This document shows, in pieces, positions 27,026 to 35,979 of a stretch of 64,000 nt of DNA. Below the pieces are notes generated by a model. That model ran no database searches. It saw nothing but the letters and a program-made list of their open reading frames with translations, and had not been told where the DNA came from. Each line of letters opens with the position of its first letter. Positions within the stretch are counted from its first letter, which is position 1. The stretch comes from QHXW01 sp963768075. Its GTDB lineage: Bacteria > Acidobacteriota > Terriglobia > Bryobacterales > Bryobacteraceae. The DNA lies in the NCBI GenBank assembly GCA_963768075.1, contig CAVYHD010000018.1, forward strand, positions 186,001 through 250,000, given 5' to 3'. Made by a program: the position numbers and the translations under genes.

Positions 27026-28081
27026 ATGCCACTTAACTCAAGCGGCCAGGCGATTCCCGAGATCCATATTTTGTGGATAACGGCCGGGCTCGGCTGCGAC
27101 GGAGACACGATCGCGATGACGGCGGCGACGCAGCCGAGCATCGAAGATATTCTGCTCGGCGGGTTTCCCTGGATTCCCAAGGTGCACCTTCACAACCCTG
27201 TGCTGTCGCGCGAAAACGGTGAGGAGTTCATGAGGAATTTTCACCTGGCGGCGCAAGGGACACTTTCCCCATTCATTCTGGTGATCGAGGGATCGGTACC
27301 CAACGAAAAGATCAAAGAGGAAGGATACTGGGCGTCGTTTGGCACCGACCAAGCGACGGGGCAGCCGATCACGACCTGCGAATGGATCGACCGGCTGGCA
27401 CCGCGTGCCTGGGCGGTGGTAGCGGCGGGAACCTGCGCGGCCTACGGCGGGATTCATGCGATGCAGGGCAATCCAACGGGTTGCATGGGTCTTCCAGACT
27501 ACCTGGGCTGGCAGTGGAAGTCGACGGCGGATATACCAATCGTGTGTGTACCGGGCTGCCCTGTGCAACCCGACAATTTCATGGAGACGCTTCTTTATTT
27601 ACTCCACATGGCGACTGGGCGCGCTCCGATGATTCCGCTGGATGGTATGCTGCGGCCAAACTGGCTATTCGGACAGACGGTACACGAGGGCTGCGACCGA
27701 GGCGGCTACTACGAACAAGGCGAGTTTGCGGACGCGTACGGCGAGCAGCAGTGCATCGTGAAGCTGGGCTGCTGGGGGCCCGTGGTCCAATGTAACGTCG
27801 GAAAACGCGGGTGGATGGGGGGAATCGGTGGCTGTGCGAATGTCGGAGGAATCTGTATCGGCTGCACAATGCCAGGGTTCCCCGACAAATTTATGCCGTT
27901 TATGGCTCAGCCGCCGGGATCGCTGCTGTCGTCGCACGCGGTGATGACGTATGGCCGTGCCATCCATGCGCTTCGCAGGTTTACCCAAGCGTCCTTGAAT
28001 AAGGAACCGCATTGGCGAAAAACGGGCGAGCAACTAACTACGGGCTACGCCGCCCCATATTCGAAGAAGTCGGACGTCTAG
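27026..28081 (+). CDS. Orphan NiFe-hydrogenase small subunit paralogue (group 1h type)
   Basis: 351 residues, nearly colinear with the small subunit at 32476. The proximal-cluster motif reads GLGCDGD: Cys24 and Asp27 where most hydrogenases have two cysteines, matching the three-Cys/one-Asp cluster known for actinobacterial-type enzymes. Other cluster ligands persist (GTC Cys137, VPGCP Cys178, TVHEGC His220/Cys223, GCWGPVVQC, GGICIGC). There is no twin-arginine signal peptide. No large-subunit gene accompanies it; the next gene, 9 bases on, is a PAS kinase. It could be an alternative partner of HhyL or a dedicated sensory subunit. Confidence 0.88.
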   Translation: MPLNSSGQAIPEIHILWITAGLGCDGDTIAMTAATQPSIEDILLGGFPWIPKVHLHNPVLSRENGEEFMRNFHLAAQGTLSPFILVIEGSVPNEKIKEEGYWASFGTDQATGQPITTCEWIDRLAPRAWAVVAAGTCAAYGGIHAMQGNPTGCMGLPDYLGWQWKSTADIPIVCVPGCPVQPDNFMETLLYLLHMATGRAPMIPLDGMLRPNWLFGQTVHEGCDRGGYYEQGEFADAYGEQQCIVKLGCWGPVVQCNVGKRGWMGGIGGCANVGGICIGCTMPGFPDKFMPFMAQPPGSLLSSHAVMTYGRAIHALRRFTQASLNKEPHWRKTGEQLTTGYAAPYSKKSDV

Positions 28082-28090
28082 AGTAGCTCC

Positions 28091-29479
28091 ATGTTCGAGA
28101 GCGAAGAAAAATACTTCGCGACCACTGAAGCGGAGTTGAACGAGGCGGCGACGACGCTGAATCAACTGGCTCGCGTTTTCTTTCCGGACTCCTCGGCAAC
28201 AGCGCCTTTGGGCGGCCAGCTGCCTGATCTCGAAGCTCGATACCGGACTTTGGTTGAGCAGATTCCGGCGGTGGTATTCATGGCCTCGCTCGATAAAGGC
28301 ATAGGCGAGGCTTACGTCAGCCCGCAGATTGAATCGATGCTGGGCTTTACGCAGCAGGAATGGCTGGGAGATCCGGTGCTGTGGTACCGGCAGGTCCATC
28401 CTGAAGACAAGGCGCGTTGGAGCCTGGAGGCGTCGCATCTGTTTCTTTCCGGGGAACCGTTGCGGTCGGTATATCGGATCATCGCCCGCGATGGCAAAAC
28501 GGTGTGGTTTCATTGCGAGGCGAAGATGGTGCGGCGGCCGGACGGACAGCCATGGTTTCTTCATGGGGTTGGATTCGACGTGACGGAGATCAAGAACGCC
28601 GAGGCGTCGCTGAAACAATCCCACGAGGAACTGGAGCGGCGGGTCGAAGAACGCACACGGGAACTGGCCCAAGCCAACGTGGCACTGGAAAAAGCCAAGT
28701 TGAACGCCGAGGACTCCAATCGCGCCAAGAGCGAGTTTCTCTCGATGATGAGCCACGAAATCCGAACGCCGATGAACGGCATCATCGGCATGACAGACCT
28801 CGTTCTCGATAGCCATCTGACTGCCGACCAAAGAGAATATTTGGGATTAGCGAATGAATCGGCTCATGCTTTGATGGAAGTGATCAACGATATTCTCGAC
28901 GTTTCGAAGATCGAGGCGGGAAGAGTAGAGCTGGAGCGGATTGCTTTCAGCTTGCGGGAAACTTTAGCCGGGGTCATGAAACTGCTGGCGCTGCGGGCGC
29001 ATGAGAAGGGGCTGGAATTGACCTGCTTTGCTTCGCCTGAGACGCCGGACGTTCTGGTGGGGGACCCAGGGCGTTTGCGGCAAGTGATTCTCAACCTGGT
29101 CGTCAACGCCCTCAAATTCACCGAGAAAGGCGGCATTGCCGTTGAAGTGGGCGTGAACGATCCGGATTTAGCGAGCGGAGATCTTACGGGAGCGGTCTCG
29201 CCAGATCTGCACTTTTCAGTGCGCGACACGGGTATCGGCATTTCGCCGCAAAGGCGCACAGCAATCTTTGAGGCCTTCACGCAGGAAGACACCTCCACCA
29301 CACGACGATATGGAGGCACCGGTCTTGGGCTGACGATTGCGTCACGTCTGGTGAAGATGATGGACGGACGGATTTGGGTAGACTCAGAGCCCGGGCGAGG
29401 GAGCACGTTTCACTTCACGGCGCGCTTTGGACCGCACGAGCCCACAGCGGCGCCGTTTCGCCCGGCCGGGAGTCGCTGA
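28091..29479 (+). CDS. Soluble PAS-domain sensor histidine kinase
   Basis: 462 residues without membrane segments. A PAS domain (about 48-172, with HPEDKARW and VWFHCEAKMV), a coiled-coil linker (165-212), a HisKA dimerisation domain with His222 in MMSHEIRTPMNG, and a HATPase domain with N box (VVNALKFTEKGG), G1 (VRDTGIGI) and G2 (GGTGLGLTIA). It lies 9 bases after the orphan hydrogenase small subunit, so the two are co-transcribed. Its PAS domain is closely related to that of the next kinase. No receiver domain, so a separate regulator is needed. Confidence 0.92.
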   Translation: MFESEEKYFATTEAELNEAATTLNQLARVFFPDSSATAPLGGQLPDLEARYRTLVEQIPAVVFMASLDKGIGEAYVSPQIESMLGFTQQEWLGDPVLWYRQVHPEDKARWSLEASHLFLSGEPLRSVYRIIARDGKTVWFHCEAKMVRRPDGQPWFLHGVGFDVTEIKNAEASLKQSHEELERRVEERTRELAQANVALEKAKLNAEDSNRAKSEFLSMMSHEIRTPMNGIIGMTDLVLDSHLTADQREYLGLANESAHALMEVINDILDVSKIEAGRVELERIAFSLRETLAGVMKLLALRAHEKGLELTCFASPETPDVLVGDPGRLRQVILNLVVNALKFTEKGGIAVEVGVNDPDLASGDLTGAVSPDLHFSVRDTGIGISPQRRTAIFEAFTQEDTSTTRRYGGTGLGLTIASRLVKMMDGRIWVDSEPGRGSTFHFTARFGPHEPTAAPFRPAGSR

Positions 29480-29657
29480 ACGTAGCCATGCGGCGTTGCC
29501 AGTTTGCGACGAGGCGCGCAATGCCTAGAGCCGCTCGGCGGTCATAAAGCTGCGTGTTGATGTCGGCCCGCGAGAGGTGCCGAAAGGCGCCGATGGCCTG
29601 CTGAGCGACATTGGAGTAAAATCCTGCCAGAGGGCGCCGTCATCGCCGTCCTATTTG

Positions 29658-31610
29658 ATGAAAAACGTGGACGTCAATATCACCGCAGACCCCACCCAGA
29701 TAACTGACACTCGACCCTTTGATATTGCTGGGATCGGCGACGCGGAAATGATTCTGGCAAATCTTGCCAGCGTATTCTTTCAGGCTGCACCGGACGGTTC
29801 GAAATCCGCGCGGGATCCCGAAAGCCCCGGACTGACTCTCGAAGCCCGCTATCGGGTACTGCTCGATCAGATTCCCGCGGTCGTATTTATGGCGTACCTG
29901 GATCAGGGTATTGGTGAAGCCTATGTAAGTCCCCAGATTGAAGCAACACTCGGATTCTCGCAAAAGGAATGGCTGGAAGATCCAGTTCGCTGGTATCAAC
30001 AAATCCATCCCGATGATAAGAGTCGCTGGAGCAACGAAGCCGCGGGGATGTTCCTTTCCGGGAAGGCGCTGCGATCGGCGTATCGCGTTATGTCGCGTGA
30101 TGGCCGGGTGGTCTGGTTTCATTGCGAAGCACGACTTGTCCGGCATCATGACGGGCAACCCTGGTTCATCCACGGGGTTGGGTTTGACATCACGGAGCTC
30201 AAGCAGGCGCAAGAGGAACTACAAGAGGAACGCAACGTCGTATCGGCGATTTTCGATACCGTGGGTGCACTCGTAATCGTCCTGGATCGGGAAGGACGGA
30301 TCGTGCGCTTCAATCGGGCCTGCGAGCAGATGACGGGCTACTCGGTCGAGGAATCCAGAGGCAGGTTCATATGGGATCGATTTGTCGTCCCCGAGGAAGC
30401 CGGCGAGTTCCAAGATGCCTTCCTCCAGATTCGCGAAAAGTCGCCGCGCACCGAATACGAAAGCCGTTGGGTCACGCGTGCTGGCGAACAGAGAGTTATC
30501 GCGTGGTCGGCAGCGGTCTTGCCCGCCACTAAACAAACGCCAACTTACATCATCGCTTCGGGGATCGATGTCACTGAGCAGAGGCGGGCACAGGCAAAGT
30601 TTCGGGGCCTATTGGAGGCGGCACCTGACGCCGTCGTGGTAGTCAACCAGACTGGGAAGATCGTCCTGGTGAATGCCCAAGCGGAGAAGCTATTCGGCTA
30701 CCGGCGGCAGGAGCTACTGGGAGAGGCGATCGAGAAACTGGTACCGGAGCGCTTGCGCGGCAAGCACCCCGATCATCGCGGAGCCTTCATTTCTGAGCCC
30801 CACGTGCGACCTATGGGCGCCGGCGTGGACCTATACGCGCTCCACAAAGACGGGCACGAGTTTCCGGTTGAGATCAGCCTCAGTCCGTTGGAGACGGAAG
30901 AGGGCGTACTTGTTTCAAGCGCGATTCGCGATATCAGCGAACGGAAGCATCTGGAGAAGACGATTCTTGAAATCAGCGAAACGGAGCGCCGGAGAATTGC
31001 TCAAGATCTACATGACGGTCTCGGGCAGCATCTGACCGGGGTTGCGTTCATGGGCAAGGTTCTCGAGGAACGCTTGGCTGAGTCATCGGCTGCTGACGCC
31101 GCGGAGGCAGCGAAGATCGTGAAATTGGTGAACGAGTCGATTAAAATGACGCGGGACCTGGCCCGCGGGCTGCTGCCTGTGGTTTCGGAAGCTCATGGGT
31201 TGATGTCCGCGTTGGAGCATTGGGCCGGCGAAGTAAGCGAACTGTTCCACGTCGCTTGTCACTTCGAGTGTCGTGATTCTGTTTTTGTTCATGAGGAAGT
31301 GTTGGCGGATCATCTCTATCGTCTGACGCAGGAGGCGGTAACCAACGCGATTAAGCACGGACATGCAAGAAACATCACGATCGGACTCGCAGTAGTGAAG
31401 GGAGGCGGCGTACTAACGATTCGAGACGACGGCTGCGGCTTCGACGTGGTTCCCAAGAGTCAGTCTGGCCTGGGGCTACGGATCATGAATTATCGGGCCA
31501 AAATAATCAGTGGATCGCTGAGTGTGCAATCCTCACTGGCGGGCGGAACCGTGGTGAGGTGCATGTTCCCGATTACCGAACACCCCTCCGAGGCACAAAA
31601 TGCCACATGA
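29658..31610 (+). CDS. Triple-PAS, NarX/DegS-type sensor histidine kinase
   Basis: 650 residues from ATG 29658 (the frame opens at 29577; no good ribosome-binding site decides). Three PAS domains: about 62-187 (paralogous to the previous kinase), 195-308 and 315-430, then a HisKA_3 domain with His452 in RRIAQDLHDGLGQHL and a HATPase ending SGLGLRIMNYRAK. No membrane segments. It overlaps the response-regulator gene by 11 bases, so they form a coupled two-component pair. PAS ligand unknown; heme, flavin or protein contact are possible. Confidence 0.9.
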   Translation: MKNVDVNITADPTQITDTRPFDIAGIGDAEMILANLASVFFQAAPDGSKSARDPESPGLTLEARYRVLLDQIPAVVFMAYLDQGIGEAYVSPQIEATLGFSQKEWLEDPVRWYQQIHPDDKSRWSNEAAGMFLSGKALRSAYRVMSRDGRVVWFHCEARLVRHHDGQPWFIHGVGFDITELKQAQEELQEERNVVSAIFDTVGALVIVLDREGRIVRFNRACEQMTGYSVEESRGRFIWDRFVVPEEAGEFQDAFLQIREKSPRTEYESRWVTRAGEQRVIAWSAAVLPATKQTPTYIIASGIDVTEQRRAQAKFRGLLEAAPDAVVVVNQTGKIVLVNAQAEKLFGYRRQELLGEAIEKLVPERLRGKHPDHRGAFISEPHVRPMGAGVDLYALHKDGHEFPVEISLSPLETEEGVLVSSAIRDISERKHLEKTILEISETERRRIAQDLHDGLGQHLTGVAFMGKVLEERLAESSAADAAEAAKIVKLVNESIKMTRDLARGLLPVVSEAHGLMSALEHWAGEVSELFHVACHFECRDSVFVHEEVLADHLYRLTQEAVTNAIKHGHARNITIGLAVVKGGGVLTIRDDGCGFDVVPKSQSGLGLRIMNYRAKIISGSLSVQSSLAGGTVVRCMFPITEHPSEAQNAT

Positions 31611-32271
31611 CGCGTCGCCCCGAGCCACCAAGAGCACGGTTTTTCTCGTGGACGATCATCCCATTGTCCGGCAGGGATTGGCGCTGCTCATAAATCGCGA
31701 ACCGGATCTCGCAGTATGTGGCGATGCCGAGGAGGCCGGTTCCGCATTGCGCCGAATCGAGGAGTTGAAACCCGATTTGATCGTGGTGGACATCTCGCTT
31801 AACGGGCCCGATGGACTGGATCTCCTAAAAAACATTCGGGCACGCGATCCGAATTTGCCGGTCCTGATTCTATCCATGCTCGATGAATCGCTGTATGCTG
31901 AGCGAGCTCTCCGTGCCGGCGCCAGCGGCTACATCATGAAGCAGGAGGCAACCGAGCGGGTGCTGGTAGCCATTCGCCGGATACTGGGCGGAGAAGTCTA
32001 TGTAAGCGACCGCATGGCTAACCGGATGCTTCATCGACTCGTGGGTGGGAGTCGGGTGGAACAGCGGTCTCCTATTGCCGACCTGACGGATCGCGAGCTT
32101 GAAGTGTTCCGGTTGATCGGCGAAGGGCACGGCACTCGCCAGATCGCCGACGAACTTCACATCAGCGTGAAGACGGTTGAGTCCTATCAATCCCACATCA
32201 AAGAGAAGTTATCGCTGAAGAACGCCCGCGAGTTGGTTCAGCGCGCGATTCAGTGGACGGTTGCCGAGTAA
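31600..32271 (+). CDS. NarL/FixJ-family response regulator
   Basis: 223 residues. Receiver domain with acidic pair DD (18-19), phosphoacceptor Asp64 in LIVVDIS, Ser/Thr at LILSM and Lys in GYIMKQE; then a LuxR-type HTH (about 155-215: LTDRELEVFRLIGEG, IADELHISVKTVESYQ). It is paired with the upstream HisKA_3 kinase, the normal partner type. The downstream gap of 204 bases with an inverted repeat before hhyS makes hydrogenase control the likely task (inference). Confidence 0.93.
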   Translation: MPHDASPRATKSTVFLVDDHPIVRQGLALLINREPDLAVCGDAEEAGSALRRIEELKPDLIVVDISLNGPDGLDLLKNIRARDPNLPVLILSMLDESLYAERALRAGASGYIMKQEATERVLVAIRRILGGEVYVSDRMANRMLHRLVGGSRVEQRSPIADLTDRELEVFRLIGEGHGTRQIADELHISVKTVESYQSHIKEKLSLKNARELVQRAIQWTVAE

Positions 32272-32411
32272 GGCGACCTGGTCCCGCTCGCACTGCTCCG
32301 GATTGTGTGAATGGCCACTCAGGTAATCCCCGATGGCTACGATAGTGGTTTCCACGAACGTGAAATTAGGCGCGCTCCGACTTGAGGCCGTAGGGGTTTA
32401 GCTATTCAATA

Positions 32412-32450
32412 GTTCATACGGTGTGCACATAGCACATGAGTGGTATGAAC
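32412..32450 (+). promoter_or_regulatory. Bipartite hairpin/inverted repeat ahead of hhyS
   Basis: GTTCATAC (32412-32419) pairs exactly with GTATGAAC (32443-32450); inside it TGTGC (32422-32426) pairs with GCACA (32432-32436). As DNA this is a two-part dyad suited to a dimeric regulator; as RNA it forms a 13-pair stem with an asymmetric internal loop. It ends 14 bases before AGGAG and 25 bases before the hhyS ATG. Confidence 0.55.
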
Positions 32451-32475
32451 CGTGCAAGTTCGACAGGAGCCAAGT

Positions 32476-33540
32476 ATGCCCACTGACACTGTTCCTTACG
32501 GCCGGAAGACCCAGAAGCCCTCACCCGTTGCCGAGGTCCACATTCTATGGATAACCGCCGGTTTGGGCTGTGATGGAGACTCGGTCTCGATAACTGCGGC
32601 GACTCAGCCCGGCATCGAAGACGTCGTTTTGGGTGCCATTCCGGGCCTCCCCAAGGTCCATCTTCATAATCCCGTTCTGGCATATGAAAACGGTGATGAC
32701 TTTCTCAAGTATTGGCATCTTGCCGAACAGGGCAAGCTGGAGCCTTTCGTTCTGGTGGTCGAAGGATCCATCCCCAACGAAAAGATCAAGAAAGAAGGCT
32801 ACTGGGCGGCGCTAGGGACAGATTCCAAAACCGGTCAGCCAATCACCACCAACGAGTGGATTGACCGCCTCGCGCCGAAAGCTCTGGCAATCGTTTGCGC
32901 GGGCACATGCGCAACCTACGGGGGCATCCATGCAATGGAGGGAAACCCCACCGGTTGCATGGGGCTCGCGGATTACCTGGGATGGGACTGGCGATCAAAG
33001 GCCGGTCTGCCTATCGTCAACGTTCCGGGATGTCCCGTCCAGCCAGACAATTTCATGGAGACTCTGCTTTACCTGCTCTACCAGGTTGCCGGCCTCGCTC
33101 CGATGATTCCGTTGGACGACCAGCTCCGGCCGACTTGGCTCTTTGGCAAGACTGTGCACGAAGGCTGCGACCGCGCCGGATATTACGAGCAGGGAGATTT
33201 CGCGGAGAGTTACAACTCGTCGAAATGTATCGTCAAGCTGGGCTGCTGGGGTCCGGTTGTCAACTGCAATGTGCCCAAGCGGGGTTGGATGAACGGGATG
33301 GGCGGCTGCCCCAACGTCGGCGGCATCTGTATCGGCTGCACTATGCCGGGATTTCCTGACAAATTCATGCCATTCATGGACGAGCCACCCGGCGCGAGAG
33401 TCTCCGCCGGCACGATCGGCATTTACGGACGGGCGATCCGCGCGCTACGCTCTTTCACAAACGAAACCGTCAACAAGGAACCGAAGTGGAGACATCCTCG
33501 GGCTGAGCTGACCACCGGCTACAGTCCCAGAGCGTACTGA
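32476..33540 (+). CDS. hhyS: NiFe-hydrogenase small subunit, actinobacterial-type group 1h
   Basis: 354 residues from ATG 32476 (AGGAG at 32465-32469). It carries three iron-sulfur clusters between the NiFe site and the electron acceptor. The motif GLGCDGD replaces the usual CxxC by CxxD; GTCATYGG, NVPGCP, TVHEGCDR, LGCWGPVVNC and GGICIGC supply the remaining ligands. There is no Tat signal peptide or C-terminal membrane anchor, so the enzyme should be cytosolic or peripherally bound. It is followed 18 bases later by the large subunit. Confidence 0.95.
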   Translation: MPTDTVPYGRKTQKPSPVAEVHILWITAGLGCDGDSVSITAATQPGIEDVVLGAIPGLPKVHLHNPVLAYENGDDFLKYWHLAEQGKLEPFVLVVEGSIPNEKIKKEGYWAALGTDSKTGQPITTNEWIDRLAPKALAIVCAGTCATYGGIHAMEGNPTGCMGLADYLGWDWRSKAGLPIVNVPGCPVQPDNFMETLLYLLYQVAGLAPMIPLDDQLRPTWLFGKTVHEGCDRAGYYEQGDFAESYNSSKCIVKLGCWGPVVNCNVPKRGWMNGMGGCPNVGGICIGCTMPGFPDKFMPFMDEPPGARVSAGTIGIYGRAIRALRSFTNETVNKEPKWRHPRAELTTGYSPRAY

Positions 33541-33558
33541 GGAGAAGGGGAATTCGCC

Positions 33559-35355
33559 ATGAGTACAACTACAGTACCCGAAGTAAAGACGCCCGGAAAA
33601 TCGGGAAATCTGGTGGAGATGAACTGGGATCCCATTACGCGGATCGTCGGTAGCCTTGGCATATTCACCAAGATCGATTTCGACAATCACCGCGTGGCCG
33701 AGTGCCACAGCACCTCCTCGATCTTTCGCGGCTACAGCATATTCATGAAGGGCAAGGACCCGCGCGACGCCCACTTCATTACCAGCCGGATTTGCGGCAT
33801 CTGTGGCGACAATCACGCGACCTGCGCGACCTACGCCCAAAACATGGCGTTTGGCGTGCGCCCGCCAGCGCTCGGCGAGTGGATCATCAATTTGGGCGAG
33901 GCCGCCGAATACATGTTCGATCACAACATTTTCCAGGACAACCTGGTGGGTGTGGATTTCTGCGAGCAGATGGTCAAGGAAACCAACCCCGGTGTGCTGG
34001 CGAAAGCGGAGAAGACGGCGGCGCCGCATGCCGATCTGCATGGTTACCGGACCATTGCGGATATTATGCGGACGCTGAATCCCTTCACCGGCGCGTTCTA
34101 TCTGGAAGCGCTGCAAATGAGCCGCATGACTCGCGAAATGTTCTGCCTCATGGAGGGCCGGCACGTACATCCGTCGACGCTCTATCCGGGCGGCGTGGGT
34201 ACCGTACCTACGGTTCAACTCTTCACCGATTACATCGTGCGACTCATGAAGTATGTGGAGTTCATGAAGAAAGTCGTCCCGCTGCACGACGACTTATTCG
34301 ATTTTTTCTACGACGCACTTCCGGGGTATGAGGAGGTTGGACGCCGGCGCATCTTGCTGGGCTGTTGGGGTTCTTTCAATGATCCCGAGCATTGCGACTA
34401 CACGTACAAGAACATGACCAACTGGGGACGGAAAATGTTTGTCACGCCCGGTGTGGTCGTTGATGGCGAACTGGTCACCACGGATCTAGTGGACATCAAC
34501 CTGAATATTCGCATCCTGCTCGGCAGTTCCTACTACGACGACTGGCAGAATGAACAGACTTTCGTGACGCAGGATCCGTTAGGGAATCCGGTGGATCAGC
34601 GGCATCCCTGGAACCAGACCACGACTCCGCGACCGCAAAAGCGGAACTTCAAGGATAAATACACTTGGGTCATGTCTCCACGCTGGTTCGACAAGCGAAC
34701 CGGCGATCATCTGGCGCTGGACACCGGCGGTGGACCCATTGCCCGATTCTGGGCGACGGCGCTCGCCGGTCTGGTAGACATTGGTTACATCAAAGCCACC
34801 GGCAAGAGCGTCAAAATCTATCTGCCAAAGACCGCGTCGAAGCCTGAAGTCGAGTTCGAATGGAAGATCCCGAAGTGGAGCAACGCGATCGAGCGGGACC
34901 GGGCCCGGACCTACTTCCAGGCGTATGCCGCCGCAGCCGCCCTGTACTTTGCCGAACAGGCTCTTAAAGAGTTGCATTCGGGCAGGACGCGCACATGGTC
35001 CGATTTCAAGGTGCCCGATGACGCCATTGGCTGCGGATTCCATGAGGCCGTTCGTGGGGTGCTGTCGCATCACGTCGTGATCCGTAACGGCAAGATCGCG
35101 AATTACCATCCTTATCCGCCTACACCTTGGAACGCCAATCCACGCGATAGCTATGGCACACCAGGTCCCTACGAAGATGCTGTACAGAACACACCGATAT
35201 TCGAGGAAAATGGACGGGATAAATTCAAGGGTATCGACATCATGCGCGCGGTCCGGAGTTTCGATCCATGCCTTCCCTGCGGCGTGCACATGTACGACGG
35301 TGGAGGCAAGGTTCTCGATACTCGCCATTCACCGATGTTTGGCTTGAACGGTTGA
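33559..35355 (+). CDS. hhyL: NiFe-hydrogenase large subunit, actinobacterial-type group 1h
   Basis: 598 residues. Nickel ligands: L1 motif SRICGICGDNHATC (Cys79, Cys82, then His86) and L2 motif DPCLPCGVH (Cys571, Cys574, His577). A 21-residue C-terminal peptide after His577 must be removed by a maturation protease. The length and L1/L2 forms match group 1h enzymes, which oxidise hydrogen at atmospheric concentration and tolerate oxygen, feeding respiratory quinone during starvation in soil bacteria. AAGGGG-type site precedes the ATG. First of a long maturation operon. Confidence 0.96.
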   Translation: MSTTTVPEVKTPGKSGNLVEMNWDPITRIVGSLGIFTKIDFDNHRVAECHSTSSIFRGYSIFMKGKDPRDAHFITSRICGICGDNHATCATYAQNMAFGVRPPALGEWIINLGEAAEYMFDHNIFQDNLVGVDFCEQMVKETNPGVLAKAEKTAAPHADLHGYRTIADIMRTLNPFTGAFYLEALQMSRMTREMFCLMEGRHVHPSTLYPGGVGTVPTVQLFTDYIVRLMKYVEFMKKVVPLHDDLFDFFYDALPGYEEVGRRRILLGCWGSFNDPEHCDYTYKNMTNWGRKMFVTPGVVVDGELVTTDLVDINLNIRILLGSSYYDDWQNEQTFVTQDPLGNPVDQRHPWNQTTTPRPQKRNFKDKYTWVMSPRWFDKRTGDHLALDTGGGPIARFWATALAGLVDIGYIKATGKSVKIYLPKTASKPEVEFEWKIPKWSNAIERDRARTYFQAYAAAAALYFAEQALKELHSGRTRTWSDFKVPDDAIGCGFHEAVRGVLSHHVVIRNGKIANYHPYPPTPWNANPRDSYGTPGPYEDAVQNTPIFEENGRDKFKGIDIMRAVRSFDPCLPCGVHMYDGGGKVLDTRHSPMFGLNG

Positions 35356-35385
35356 AGAGGCGCCAGGCAACACGGGACAACCCTC

Positions 35386-35979
35386 ATGCTCCCAAAGCCG
35401 GAGTTCCAGAAGCGGCTCCAATCGATTGAACGCTTACTAGGCGAGATTGAGAAGGCCGCCGATCCAAACATGCGGACAACTGTGCAGGAACTTGTGCAGT
35501 TGGTAATGGACCTGCACGGCGCCGGATTGGAACGAATGCTGGAGCTCATCCGCGCGGCCGGCGACGGAGGCGCGAGCATCATTCAAGAACTGGGCCGGGA
35601 TGATCTCGTGGCGAGTCTCCTGGTCTTGTACGGGCTTCATCCAACGGACATCGAAGCGCGCGTCACGCAGGCGCTGGAGAAGATGCGCCCACGCCTGCGT
35701 GCACGTGAAGGTGAGGTGGAGTTACTGAGCGTTCAAGACGGCGCGGTGCGGCTGCGGCTCCATGCCACCGGGCACGGATGCGGCTCGACTGCAGACGCAT
35801 TGAAGGAGATGGTTGAGGAGGCCGTGTATCAAACGGCGCCCGATGTCGCTTCTCTCATTATCGAAGGTGTTGGCGAGAGGCAAGGCTTCGTGCCGATCGA
35901 GATGCTGCAAGGAACGGTGCCTGGCACACACTTCGCGAACGGGCTTTCTTCCACGACCGGAGGGAAAGGAGGACGGTGA
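35386..35979 (+). CDS. NifU-like protein of the hydrogenase operon, one cluster cysteine missing
   Basis: 197 residues: an N-terminal helical region (1-100) and a C-terminal NifU-like domain (about 105-185). NifU domains hold a cluster with CxxC; here the segment reads ATGHGCGST, so the first cysteine has become glycine. NifU-like proteins of this form accompany hhySL in actinobacteria and may help insert or repair iron-sulfur clusters. With one cysteine a bridged dimer or a scaffold role without a cluster is possible. The next gene starts in its stop codon (GTGA). Confidence 0.8.
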   Translation: MLPKPEFQKRLQSIERLLGEIEKAADPNMRTTVQELVQLVMDLHGAGLERMLELIRAAGDGGASIIQELGRDDLVASLLVLYGLHPTDIEARVTQALEKMRPRLRAREGEVELLSVQDGAVRLRLHATGHGCGSTADALKEMVEEAVYQTAPDVASLIIEGVGERQGFVPIEMLQGTVPGTHFANGLSSTTGGKGGR

